DNA from: Chitiniphilus shinanonensis DSM 23277
GTDB taxonomy: Bacteria > Pseudomonadota > Gammaproteobacteria > Burkholderiales > Chitinibacteraceae
Length of the DNA: 53,275 nt
Reading direction: 5' to 3'
Assembly (NCBI RefSeq): GCF_000374805.1
Contig: NZ_KB895359.1
Span: 1-53,275 of the forward strand
Below the pieces are notes generated by a model. The model had not been told where the DNA came from. It was given only the letters and a program-made list of their open reading frames with translations, and did no database searches. Below, piece after piece: positions 1-7,375 of the stretch (positions within the stretch are counted from its first letter, which is position 1; each line of letters opens with the position of its first letter). Position numbers and translations under genes: made by a program.

Positions 1-80
1 AGCTGACCGCGCCTGAGTAGTATTGCTTCTTCTATCGAATTGCGAGTTGTGACGAAGTACAGTCGTGACTCCAGAGTTAC
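1..80 (+). other. Spacer upstream of 5S rRNA
   Basis: This stretch lies directly before the 5S rRNA and is probably the 23S-5S internal spacer of a ribosomal operon. I cannot recognise the 23S 3' end in it, so 23S would end before the window. A short open frame crosses it and runs through the 5S gene, and it is not a real gene. Confidence 0.5.
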
Positions 81-196
81 GTCTGGCGACCATAGCGAGT
101 TGGCCCCACGCCTTCCCATCCCGAACAGGACCGTGAAACGACTTAGCGCCGATGATAGTGCGGATTCCCGTGTGAAAGTAGGTCATCGCCAGGCTC
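81..196 (+). rRNA. rrf: 5S ribosomal RNA
   Basis: This is the structural RNA of the large ribosomal subunit. It opens with a GTCTGGCGACCATAGCGAG-type start, has the internal CCATCCCGAACAGGACCGTGA box typical of bacterial 5S, and closes with GGTCATCGCCAGGC, which pairs with the 5' end. At about 116 nt it has the usual length. A strong terminator follows within 10 nt, so this is the distal end of an rRNA operon whose 16S and 23S genes would lie to the left. The ends are set by eye to within a few bases. Confidence 0.95.
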
Positions 197-203
197 TTAT
201 GCG

Positions 204-236
204 AAACCCCCGAGACCCAAAAGGCTCGGGGGTTTT
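204..236 (+). terminator. Intrinsic terminator of the rRNA operon
   Basis: An 11-bp stem (204-214 with 225-235) closes a 10-nt loop. The CCCCCGAG/CTCGGGGG core is followed by a short T run. It lies just after 5S rRNA and ends the operon. Confidence 0.9.
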
Positions 237-350
237 ACTTTAGGGGGTTTGGAACAGATCAGCGGTGGGGCAGGGCAATGGTCCGCTGCACTCCGGCCGC
301 TACCGTTCGGCAATGGCAATTGTGCAGGCGGAACGACCACCCGCACCTCC

Positions 351-356
351 TAAGAT
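351..356 (+). promoter_or_regulatory. Candidate -10 box (TAAGAT)
   Basis: TAAGAT lies about 30 nt before the ATG at 387. It fits the TA(A/G/C)(G/A)AT boxes seen upstream of several genes here. No good -35 is visible. Confidence 0.35.
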
Positions 357-386
357 GGGCTTCCGCGCTCGAACCGGAGGCTCGCC

Positions 387-680
387 ATGAACGATGACAA
401 GGCGCATCGCGCCATTGCCCATATTCAGTCCATCTCGGGCATCAAGCTCAGCCACGAGCAACTGGATCGATTGCTGGAAGAAGCGTCCCTCTTGCGCGAC
501 GCGGTCCGGCGCTGGAATGGCGAGAAAGGCGAAGCTGCCGGAATTGCCGGTGCGCTGGCCCAGACCATGCTCGGCGAACCCTGGCCCACTGAACCGCATG
601 CCGGTCAGGGTGAGTTCGTTGACCGTTTGCAGGATGCCGCCACGCAACGTGGTTACGACATCGTTCCCATCGCCGATTGA
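387..680 (+). CDS. Small hypothetical protein (97 aa)
   Basis: I do not recognise this protein. It has 97 residues, no signal peptide and no membrane segment, and is acidic and mostly helical by composition (an HEQLDRLLEEASLLRDAV-type amphipathic stretch near residues 23-40). The ATG is preceded by a good ribosome site (CCGGAGG at 374-380) and a candidate -10 at 351-356, so it is probably expressed from its own promoter. The downstream gene has a very similar leader with its own SD. Overlapping frames on both strands lack comparable start signals and were ignored. Function unknown. Confidence 0.7.
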   Translation: MNDDKAHRAIAHIQSISGIKLSHEQLDRLLEEASLLRDAVRRWNGEKGEAAGIAGALAQTMLGEPWPTEPHAGQGEFVDRLQDAATQRGYDIVPIAD

Positions 681-831
681 TCGATTCGACTTCCCCATAG
701 CGTGTTGCAAGAACGGAGCGGGGCAACCCCGGTTCTTGGCGACCGGTGAGTCCCGCGTTCGCTGACCTCAGGGCGTTCCTGCTGTTGCGTGCTAGATTCA
801 AAGGCAATCATGCTTCCAACCGGAGGCTTTC

Positions 832-1155
832 ATGCCTTATGTCAAACGCAATGCCGCGGGCCAGCTCGTCGCCCTGTTCGACCAGCCCCAAGCGGACGCC
901 GATGAATTCGTGCCGCATGCCGCGCCGGAGATCCTGGCTTTTCTCGGGCTACCGGGTGGGCGCGAGTCGTTCGATGCGCTCGATGTGGACTTCGTCCGGG
1001 TGCTGGAAGATCTGATCGATGTCCTTACCCAGAAGAACATCCTCAAGCTGACCGATCTGCCCGAGCAGGCGCAGGCCAAGTTGCTGGCGCGGCGCAGGCT
1101 GCGTGCCGATTTGCGTGCGCCTTCCATCCTGCTGGGCAATGACGACGTGATCTGA
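832..1155 (+). CDS. Conserved small protein, 'tryptophan synthase beta-like' family
   Basis: A 107-residue cytosolic protein beginning MPYVKRNAAGQ, with a conserved middle DVDFVRVLEDLIDVL and a C-terminal LPEQAQAKLLARRRLR. Short proteins of this pattern are common in beta- and gammaproteobacteria and are often mislabelled tryptophan synthase beta-like; nothing in it resembles a TrpB active site. CCGGAGG stands 6 nt before the ATG, and a TAGATT -10-like hexamer lies at 793-798. It may help regulate something, but there is no evidence here, and the function is unknown. Confidence 0.75.
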   Translation: MPYVKRNAAGQLVALFDQPQADADEFVPHAAPEILAFLGLPGGRESFDALDVDFVRVLEDLIDVLTQKNILKLTDLPEQAQAKLLARRRLRADLRAPSILLGNDDVI

Positions 1156-1335
1156 CCTGACGACGTTGGGCTGCTTCAGCCACGATCCTTACAAGCGGAA
1201 ACGATCATTCCTTGGATGGCAGTAAAAAAAGCCCACCCATTTTGAGCTTTTTCCGAGGTCATATTTCAGTCGACTGGACGATACTGAGACAACGTTCCGT
1301 TATCCCCTGACGCCTGATGCCATTAGGCGACCGCC

Positions 1336-3504
1336 ATGCCGACGCCCACACCCTCAGAACACGAGCACTCCGATTGGAATCTGGGTGGCTCGCGTGCTCA
1401 TTTCGACCCCTTGCTCGATTGCCTGGTGGAGATCACCCGCATCCATGGGGCACTGTGGACACACGAAGCGCTGTCGGCCGGCCTGCCGCTGTCCAATAAC
1501 GTGATGACGCCCTCGTTGGTGCCGCGTGCCGCCGCGCGCGCCGGCTACAGCGCGCGCGTGGTGCGACGGGCGCTGAGCGATCTGCCGACCCGGCTGATGC
1601 CGATGATCCTGCTGCTGGATAACCGCGAAGCCTGCGTGCTGCTGGAGCACCTGCCGGGCGACCGGCTGCGCGTGCGTTTTCCGGAGGGCGGCGAGGACGG
1701 TGAGGAAATGAGCCGCCGCGAGTTGGAAACGCGCTATGCCGGCATCGCCATCTTCGTGCGGCCGCGTTTCCGCTTCGAGGCGCGTGCGCCGGAGCTGGGC
1801 AGCATTCGCGGCCGGCACTGGTTCTGGGGCGTGGTATTCGAGAACTGGCGGCTCTACCGCGACACCTTGCTGGCGGCGTTCCTGATCAACGTGTTCGCGC
1901 TGGCGTTGCCGTTGTTCACCATGAATGTGTACGACCGGGTGGTGCCCAACCACGCGGTCGAAACCCTGTGGGTGCTGGCGATCGGCGCCATGCTGGTGCT
2001 GGGGTTCGACTTCGCGATGCGCACGGTGCGCGGCCATATCATCGACGTGGCGTCCAAGCGGGTCGACATCAAATTGTCGGCGCTGATCATGGAGCGGGTG
2101 CTGGGCATCCGCATGGACCAGCGCCCCGCCTCGGTGGGCGCGTTCGCCGCCAACCTGCGCGCCTTCGAGGCCGTGCGCGATTTCATCACCTCCGCCTCCG
2201 CCACCACGCTGATCGACCTGCCGTTCGTATTCGTGTTCGTGCTGGTGCTGCTGTGGCTGTCGCCGTGGTTCATCGTCACCCCGCTGATCGGCATGGTGTT
2301 GATCGTCAGCTTCACCCTGCTGGCGCAGGACAAGATGCATCAGATGGTGGAACTCACCCAGCGCGCGGCCTCGCAGCGCAACGCCACCCTGGTCGAAAGC
2401 ATGGTCGGCATCGAGACCATCAAGGCCCTGTGCGCGGAAAGCCGCTTCCAGCGGCGCTGGGAGCAGGCGACCATCTTCCTGGCGCAGGTCGGGGCGCGTC
2501 TGCGGCTGCTGTCCACCACCACCGTCAATTTCGCGCTGTTCATCCAGCAACTGGTCAACATCATCACCATCATCGTCGGCGTCTACCTGCTGACCGAGGC
2601 CAAGGTCACGCTCGGGGGCATCATCGCCGCCTCGATGTTGACCGGGCGCGCACTGGCGCCGTTCGGCCAGGTGGCGGGGGTGCTGATGCAATACCAGAAC
2701 GCGCGCACCTCGCTGGCCGGGCTGGAGTCGCAGATGACACTGCCGGTGGAACTGCCCGCGGACAGCAACTTCCTGCATCGCCGCAGCTTCAAGGGCGATA
2801 TCGAATTCCGCAACGTCAGCTTCGGCTACGACGAACACCAGCAGACGCTCAAGCACGTGTCGTTCCGGCTGCGCGCCGGCGAGCGCGTCGCCATCATCGG
2901 CCGCGTCGGTTCGGGCAAATCCACCATCGAGAAGCTGCTGCTCGGCCTCTATCACCCCTCCGATGGCGCGGTGCTGATCGACGGCATCGACACCCGGCAG
3001 ATCTACCCGGCTGAGCTGCGCCGCGCCGTGGGCTACGTGCCGCAGGATCCGCTGCTGTTCTACGGCACCCTGCGCGACAACATCACCCTGGGCTCGCCGT
3101 TCGCCGACGACGCCATGGTGCTGGCCGCCGCGGCGGTTTCCGGCGTCAAGGAGTTCGCCGACGCGCATCCGCGCGGCTTCGAGATGCTGATCGGCGAGCG
3201 CGGCGAATCGCTGTCCGGCGGGCAGCGGCAGGCAGTGTGCATCGCCCGCGCGCTGGTCAACGATCCGCCGATGGTGGTGCTGGACGAACCCACCAGTTCG
3301 ATGGATCACCAGTCCGAGGACAAGCTGAAGAAGCAATTGCGCTCGCTGCTGGTGGGCAAGACGGTGCTGCTGGTCACCCACCGCACCTCGCTGCTCGACC
3401 TGGTGGACCGGATGATCGTGCTCGACCGCGGGCAGATCGTCGCCGACGGGCCCAAGGCCCTGGTGATCGAAGCCCTGCAACAAGGGCAGGTGGCACGGGC
3501 ATGA
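1336..3504 (+). CDS. lapB: Type I secretion system ABC transporter (LapB-type permease/ATPase)
   Basis: This is the inner-membrane motor of a type I secretion system, exporting large RTX adhesins from cytoplasm to cell surface together with the next gene's adaptor and a TolC-like pore not in this window. It has 722 residues. Residues about 20-145 are a C39-peptidase-like domain without an intact QxxxxxCG catalytic signature, so it probably binds substrate rather than cutting it. The membrane domain follows (about 160-450), then the ATPase: Walker A GRVGSGKST at 522-530, signature LSGGQ at 626-630, Walker B MVVLDE at 646-651 and H-loop His682. The stop codon overlaps the next ATG, so the two are coupled. 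The ribosome site before 1336 is weak (AGGCGA). The likely substrate is the adhesin starting at 51795, by inference. Confidence 0.93.
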   Translation: MPTPTPSEHEHSDWNLGGSRAHFDPLLDCLVEITRIHGALWTHEALSAGLPLSNNVMTPSLVPRAAARAGYSARVVRRALSDLPTRLMPMILLLDNREACVLLEHLPGDRLRVRFPEGGEDGEEMSRRELETRYAGIAIFVRPRFRFEARAPELGSIRGRHWFWGVVFENWRLYRDTLLAAFLINVFALALPLFTMNVYDRVVPNHAVETLWVLAIGAMLVLGFDFAMRTVRGHIIDVASKRVDIKLSALIMERVLGIRMDQRPASVGAFAANLRAFEAVRDFITSASATTLIDLPFVFVFVLVLLWLSPWFIVTPLIGMVLIVSFTLLAQDKMHQMVELTQRAASQRNATLVESMVGIETIKALCAESRFQRRWEQATIFLAQVGARLRLLSTTTVNFALFIQQLVNIITIIVGVYLLTEAKVTLGGIIAASMLTGRALAPFGQVAGVLMQYQNARTSLAGLESQMTLPVELPADSNFLHRRSFKGDIEFRNVSFGYDEHQQTLKHVSFRLRAGERVAIIGRVGSGKSTIEKLLLGLYHPSDGAVLIDGIDTRQIYPAELRRAVGYVPQDPLLFYGTLRDNITLGSPFADDAMVLAAAAVSGVKEFADAHPRGFEMLIGERGESLSGGQRQAVCIARALVNDPPMVVLDEPTSSMDHQSEDKLKKQLRSLLVGKTVLLVTHRTSLLDLVDRMIVLDRGQIVADGPKALVIEALQQGQVARA

Positions 3505-4922
3505 TGAAGATCGAGATCCAGAAGCCGCCCGGCTTCGCCAAACGCATCTGGTGGCGCATCACCGCCTGGAGTTCGGGGCTGTTCGACCGCTACCTGTTCG
3601 CCAGCGAGAAGCGCGATCCGGCGGGCGACATCGATTTCGTCAGCGAGGCCGACTGGGCCATCGTCGAGCAGAATCCGCGCGGCGCGCGCATCCTGGTCTG
3701 GCTGACCGCGTGCAGCCTGCTGGCGCTATTGCTGTGGGCGTCGCTGGCCAAGGTGGACGAGGTGACGCGCGGCGAGGGCAAGGTGATTCCGTCGTCGCAG
3801 GTGCAGATCGTGCAAAGCCTGGATGGCGGCATCGTGCAGAAGATCCTGGTGCGTGAAGGGCAGCAGGTGACCGCCGGCCAATTGCTGCTGCGTATCGACC
3901 CGACGCGGTTCGTGTCGTCGCTCAACGAGAACCAGGCCCAGTCGCTGTCGTTGAAGGCCAAGGCCGCGCGCTTGTCAGCGCTGGCCAGCGGCAAGCCGTT
4001 CCAGCTGCCGGAAGAGGTGGTCAAGGCCGCGCCCGACCTCGCCTCGCAGGAAGAGTTGCTGTACCGCTCGCGGGTGGCCGAGCTGGATGCGTCGCTGGGC
4101 GTGGCACGACAACAGTTGTCCCAGCGCAGCCAGGAAATGAACGAAGTACGCGCCCGGCGCGACCAGGCGGCGCAGAGCCTGGTGCTGACCCAGCGCGAGT
4201 TGGATGCGACGCGGCCGCTGCTCAAGAGCGGCGCCGTGTCCGACGTGGACGTGCTGCGGCTGGAGCGCGATGTGGCGCGCTATCGCGGCGAGCGCGATGC
4301 CGCCGCGGCGCAACTGCCGCGTATCCAGGCGTCGATCGCCGAGGCCAGCCGCAAGATGCAGGAGGTGGAACTCGCGTTCCGCAACCAGGCCAGCGCCGAG
4401 CTTTCCGAAACCATGGGCAAACTTGCCAGCCTGAGCGAAGGGCGTGTCGCCCTGGCCGACCGGGTGAAGCTGTCCGAGGTGCGCTCGCCGGTACGCGGCA
4501 CCGTCAAGCAATTGCTGGTCAATACCGAGGGTGGCGTGGTGCAGCCCGGCAAGGAGCTGGTGCAGATCGTGCCGACCGACGACGCGCTGCTGCTGGAGGC
4601 GCGCATCCTGCCGCGCGATATCGCGTTCCTGCACCCGGGGCAGAAGGCGCTGGTGAAGTTCACCGCCTACGATTTCGCCACCTACGGCGGGCTCGACGCC
4701 ACGCTGGAGCAGATCTCCGCCGACACCGTGACCGACGAGAAAGGCAACGCCTTCTACCTGGTCAAGGTGCGCACCAAGACCGCGTTCCTCGGCGACGAGA
4801 AGCGCCCGATCATTCCCGGGATGGTGGCGGAGGTGGACATTCTCACCGGCAAGAAGACCATCCTGACCTATCTGTTGAAACCTGTGCTGCGCGCCAAGGC
4901 CACGGCGCTGACCGAACGATGA
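3501..4922 (+). CDS. lapC: Type I secretion membrane-fusion protein (HlyD/LapC family)
   Basis: A periplasmic adaptor that links the LapB-type ATPase to an outer-membrane TolC-like channel. It has 473 residues from the ATG at 3501; that start overlaps the lapB stop (ATGA) and has AAGGGCAGG upstream, so I prefer it to the much longer open frame. One transmembrane helix lies at about residues 62-83. It is followed by a lipoyl-like half motif (VQSLDGGIVQKILVREGQQV), a long coiled-coil hairpin at about 130-300, the second lipoyl half and a beta-barrel domain towards the C-terminus. Order and spacing match LapBC/HlyBD operons. No lapE/tolC gene lies nearby. Confidence 0.93.
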   Translation: MMKIEIQKPPGFAKRIWWRITAWSSGLFDRYLFASEKRDPAGDIDFVSEADWAIVEQNPRGARILVWLTACSLLALLLWASLAKVDEVTRGEGKVIPSSQVQIVQSLDGGIVQKILVREGQQVTAGQLLLRIDPTRFVSSLNENQAQSLSLKAKAARLSALASGKPFQLPEEVVKAAPDLASQEELLYRSRVAELDASLGVARQQLSQRSQEMNEVRARRDQAAQSLVLTQRELDATRPLLKSGAVSDVDVLRLERDVARYRGERDAAAAQLPRIQASIAEASRKMQEVELAFRNQASAELSETMGKLASLSEGRVALADRVKLSEVRSPVRGTVKQLLVNTEGGVVQPGKELVQIVPTDDALLLEARILPRDIAFLHPGQKALVKFTAYDFATYGGLDATLEQISADTVTDEKGNAFYLVKVRTKTAFLGDEKRPIIPGMVAEVDILTGKKTILTYLLKPVLRAKATALTER

Positions 4923-5533
4923 ACAAGCTGCTACTTCTCTCGCGTGATCTGGCGCTTTGCGCCCACTGGCGCGGCTTTGCCGACGGCCACGACGTAGTGC
5001 TGGGCGCCGGCGTCGAGGCCCTCGACGAGCTGCCGCCCGACGGCATGGCCGTCTGCGACCTGGGCCTGCCCGGTCTGCCAGCACTGGACGATCAGCGCTG
5101 GCTGCGCTGGACCGCCACCCGCAAGCTGTTGGGCGCCGACGGCGTGCCATCGCAGGAGCGCAACGTCGCCGCGCTGGAGGTCGGTTTCCGGGGCTACGCG
5201 CATGCCTATGCCGCGCACGCCGACTGGCGCCACATCCTGGAAACGGTCGAAGCGGGCGGATTCTGGATCGGCCCCGAAGTGATGCAGCGCCTGCTGGGTG
5301 CGCTGCACCATGCGCAGCCGGCGCCGCAAGCCACGATGGATTGGCAGGCGCAATTGTCGGAACGGGAACGCGAGGTGGCGCTCCTGGCGGTGCATGGCCT
5401 GCCGAACAAGACCATCGCCAGCCAGCTGGGCATCACCGAGCGCACCGTCAAGGCGCATCTGACCGCCATCCTGGGCAAGCTGGGGGTGGCCGATCGGCTG
5501 CAACTGGCGCTGCTGGTGCTGGGCGCCCGCTAA
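4919..5533 (+). CDS. LuxR-type regulator with degenerate receiver, coupled to the T1SS operon
   Basis: A 204-residue predicted DNA-binding regulator. The C-terminal third (about 137-200) is a GerE/LuxR helix-turn-helix: LSEREREVALLAVHG, then a KTIASQLGITERTVKAHL-type recognition helix. The N-terminal half resembles a response-regulator receiver but is eroded: the paired N-terminal acidic residues are missing (LLLLSRDL) and the Lys region is not recognisable, although an Asp sits near the phosphorylation position (Asp47, VCDLGLPG). The ATG overlaps the adaptor stop by 4 nt, so it is the third gene of the secretion operon. It may control the adhesin or this operon without canonical phosphorylation. 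That role is inference from position. Confidence 0.85.
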   Translation: MNKLLLLSRDLALCAHWRGFADGHDVVLGAGVEALDELPPDGMAVCDLGLPGLPALDDQRWLRWTATRKLLGADGVPSQERNVAALEVGFRGYAHAYAAHADWRHILETVEAGGFWIGPEVMQRLLGALHHAQPAPQATMDWQAQLSEREREVALLAVHGLPNKTIASQLGITERTVKAHLTAILGKLGVADRLQLALLVLGAR

Positions 5534-5535
5534 GC

Positions 5536-5605
5536 GCGGCTGACAAAACCCTCCTGGCTGCGGCGCGCGAACCGGTCTGCGTTTCGCCCACCTGCCACGA
5601 CCGCT
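5536..5605 (-). repeat. Partial copy of the 48.2-kb inverted-repeat element
   Basis: Starting 2 nt after the luxR-type stop, this stretch matches the reverse complement of the element at 48221-48329: its terminal repeat with one change, the CTCCTGGCTGCG block, CGCGCGAAC, then after an internal gap GTCTGCGTTTCGC and GACCGCT. About 18 nt of the full copy are missing and the distal terminal repeat is not present. It looks like a decayed copy of a small dispersed element. Confidence 0.75.
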
Positions 5606-5626
5606 GTGTTGGTCGCGCCAAAGCAA

Positions 5627-5661
5627 ATCGGCCTTCCCCGATGGGTGAAGGCCGATGGTTT
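5627..5661 (+). terminator. Terminator after the secretion operon
   Basis: A perfect 10-bp stem (ATCGGCCTTC 5627-5636 with GAAGGCCGAT 5647-5656), a 10-nt loop, then GGTTTT. It lies between the secretion operon and the convergent prfC and probably serves the plus-strand operon; the minus-strand side has only a weak T-rich tail. Confidence 0.75.
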
Positions 5662-5702
5662 TCCGGGACATCGATCTGCCCCGATTTGCTGCGTTTGCGA
5701 CG

Positions 5703-7292
5703 TTACAGCGTGACCGCGTGCTCGCGGGTGGCGTGGAACACCAGCTTGGGCCAGCGCTCCTGGGTCAGTTCCAGGTTGACGCGGCTGGTCGCCAGATAAG
5801 CCAGGCTGTCGGCGGCATCGCGCGCCAGGTTGTTCACCAGCTGCTTTTCGAAATCGGCCAGCATGCGCGCGTCGTCGCAGGTCACCCAGCGCGCGGTGTG
5901 GATGGTGGTCGAGTCGAACACGGCTTCCACGCCGTACTCATTGGCCAGCCGGCTGGCGACCACCTCGAATTGCAGCACGCCCACGGCGCCCAGGATCAGG
6001 TCGCTGCCGTTGAGCGGCTTGAACACCTGCACCGCGCCTTCCTCGCCCAGCTGCTGCAAGCCTTTCTGCAATTGCTTGATCTTGAGCGGGTTCTTGATGC
6101 GCGCGATGCGGAACAGCTCGGGCGCGAAGTAGGGGATGCCGGTGAAGGCCAGCGCTTCGCCGTCGCTGAACGAATCGCCGATCTGGATATTGCCGTGATT
6201 GGGCAGGCCGATGATGTCGCCGGCGTAGGCTTCCTCCACCTGCTCGCGGCCCTGGGCCATGAAGGTGACCACCGAGTTGGCGGCGATCTCGCGCCCGAGG
6301 CGCAGGTGCTTGAACTTCATGCCGCGCTCGAACCTGCCCGAGCACACGCGCAGGAAGGCGATGCGGTCGCGGTGGCGCGGGTCCATGTTGGCCTGGATCT
6401 TGAACACGAAGGCCGAGAATTTCTCTTCGGCCGGATCCACCGCGCGCGCGGTGGCGTCGCGCGCGCCGGGGGCCGGCGCCCAATCGACCAGCGCGTTCAG
6501 GATCTCGCGCACGCCGAAGTTGTTGATCGCCGAGCCGAAGAACACCGGCGTCAGCTCGCCGGCCAGGAATTCCTCCAGCACGAACGGGTGCGACGCGCCG
6601 CGCACCAGTTCCAGCTCCATGCGGGTCTGCTCGATCTCCAGCGGGAACAGTTCGTCCAGGCGCGGGTTGTCGATGCCATCGATCACTTCCACGTCGTCCA
6701 GCGGACCCTGGCCGGCCTTGAACAGCAGCACCTGATCCCGAAGGATGTGGTATACGCCGCGGAAGGTCTTGCCCATGCCCACCGGCCAGGTGATCGGCGC
6801 GCAGCGGATCTTGAGGATGCTCTCCACCTCGTCGAGCAATTCCAGCGAATCGCGCACCTCGCGGTCGTACTTGTTCATGAAGGTGACGATGGGCGTGTTG
6901 CGCAGGCGGCAGACGTTGAGCAGCTTGATGGTCTGCTCTTCCACGCCCTTGGCGGCGTCGATCACCATCAGCGCCGAATCGACGGCGGTGAGCACGCGGT
7001 AGGTGTCTTCCGAGAAGTCCTGGTGACCGGGGGTGTCCAGCAGGTTGACCACGTGTTCGCGGTAGTCGAACTGCATCACGCTGGACGCGACCGAGATGCC
7101 GCGCTGCTTTTCGATCTCCATCCAGTCGGAGGTGGCGAACTTGCCGCCCTTCTTGCCCTTGACGGTGCCGGCGAGCTGGATCGCGCCCGAGAAGAACAGC
7201 AGCTTTTCGGTCAGCGTGGTCTTGCCGGCGTCGGGGTGGGAGATGATGGCGAAGGTGCGGCGGCGGCCCACTTCGCGGGCGATCTCGGTCAT
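5703..7292 (-). CDS. prfC: Peptide chain release factor 3 (RF3)
   Basis: A GTPase that recycles RF1/RF2 from the ribosome after peptide release. At 529 residues from the ATG at 7292 it has the same length as E. coli RF3. An upstream extension of the frame is out of family and overlaps the next gene in another frame, so it is rejected. Visible are the G1 loop ([13 protein letters not shown]) near residue 17, an RGISV switch region, G3 DTPGHQDF, G4 NKYDRE, and the RF3-type C-terminal domains ending with the conserved EHAVTL-like tail. It is transcribed away from the histidine kinase behind it, with an 83-nt gap, and may share a transcript with it. Confidence 0.96.
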   Translation of the reverse strand: MTEIAREVGRRRTFAIISHPDAGKTTLTEKLLFFSGAIQLAGTVKGKKGGKFATSDWMEIEKQRGISVASSVMQFDYREHVVNLLDTPGHQDFSEDTYRVLTAVDSALMVIDAAKGVEEQTIKLLNVCRLRNTPIVTFMNKYDREVRDSLELLDEVESILKIRCAPITWPVGMGKTFRGVYHILRDQVLLFKAGQGPLDDVEVIDGIDNPRLDELFPLEIEQTRMELELVRGASHPFVLEEFLAGELTPVFFGSAINNFGVREILNALVDWAPAPGARDATARAVDPAEEKFSAFVFKIQANMDPRHRDRIAFLRVCSGRFERGMKFKHLRLGREIAANSVVTFMAQGREQVEEAYAGDIIGLPNHGNIQIGDSFSDGEALAFTGIPYFAPELFRIARIKNPLKIKQLQKGLQQLGEEGAVQVFKPLNGSDLILGAVGVLQFEVVASRLANEYGVEAVFDSTTIHTARWVTCDDARMLADFEKQLVNNLARDAADSLAYLATSRVNLELTQERWPKLVFHATREHAVTL

Positions 7293-7375
7293 GGTATTGA
7301 ATGGATTGGGAAAAGGGCGGGATTGTACCCGATTCGCCGCCGTTTTGCGGGGCGCCGTGGCGGACGGCGCGGCGC

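Noticed and set aside
1-80. 3' end of 23S rRNA
   Set aside because: I could not match the usual Neisseriales 23S end here; treated as spacer.
1225-1250. AAAAAAGC...GCTTTTT as a terminator before lapB
   Set aside because: The stem is short and AT-rich with a 13-nt loop; it may be chance in an A/T-rich leader and does not meet the standard for a terminator.
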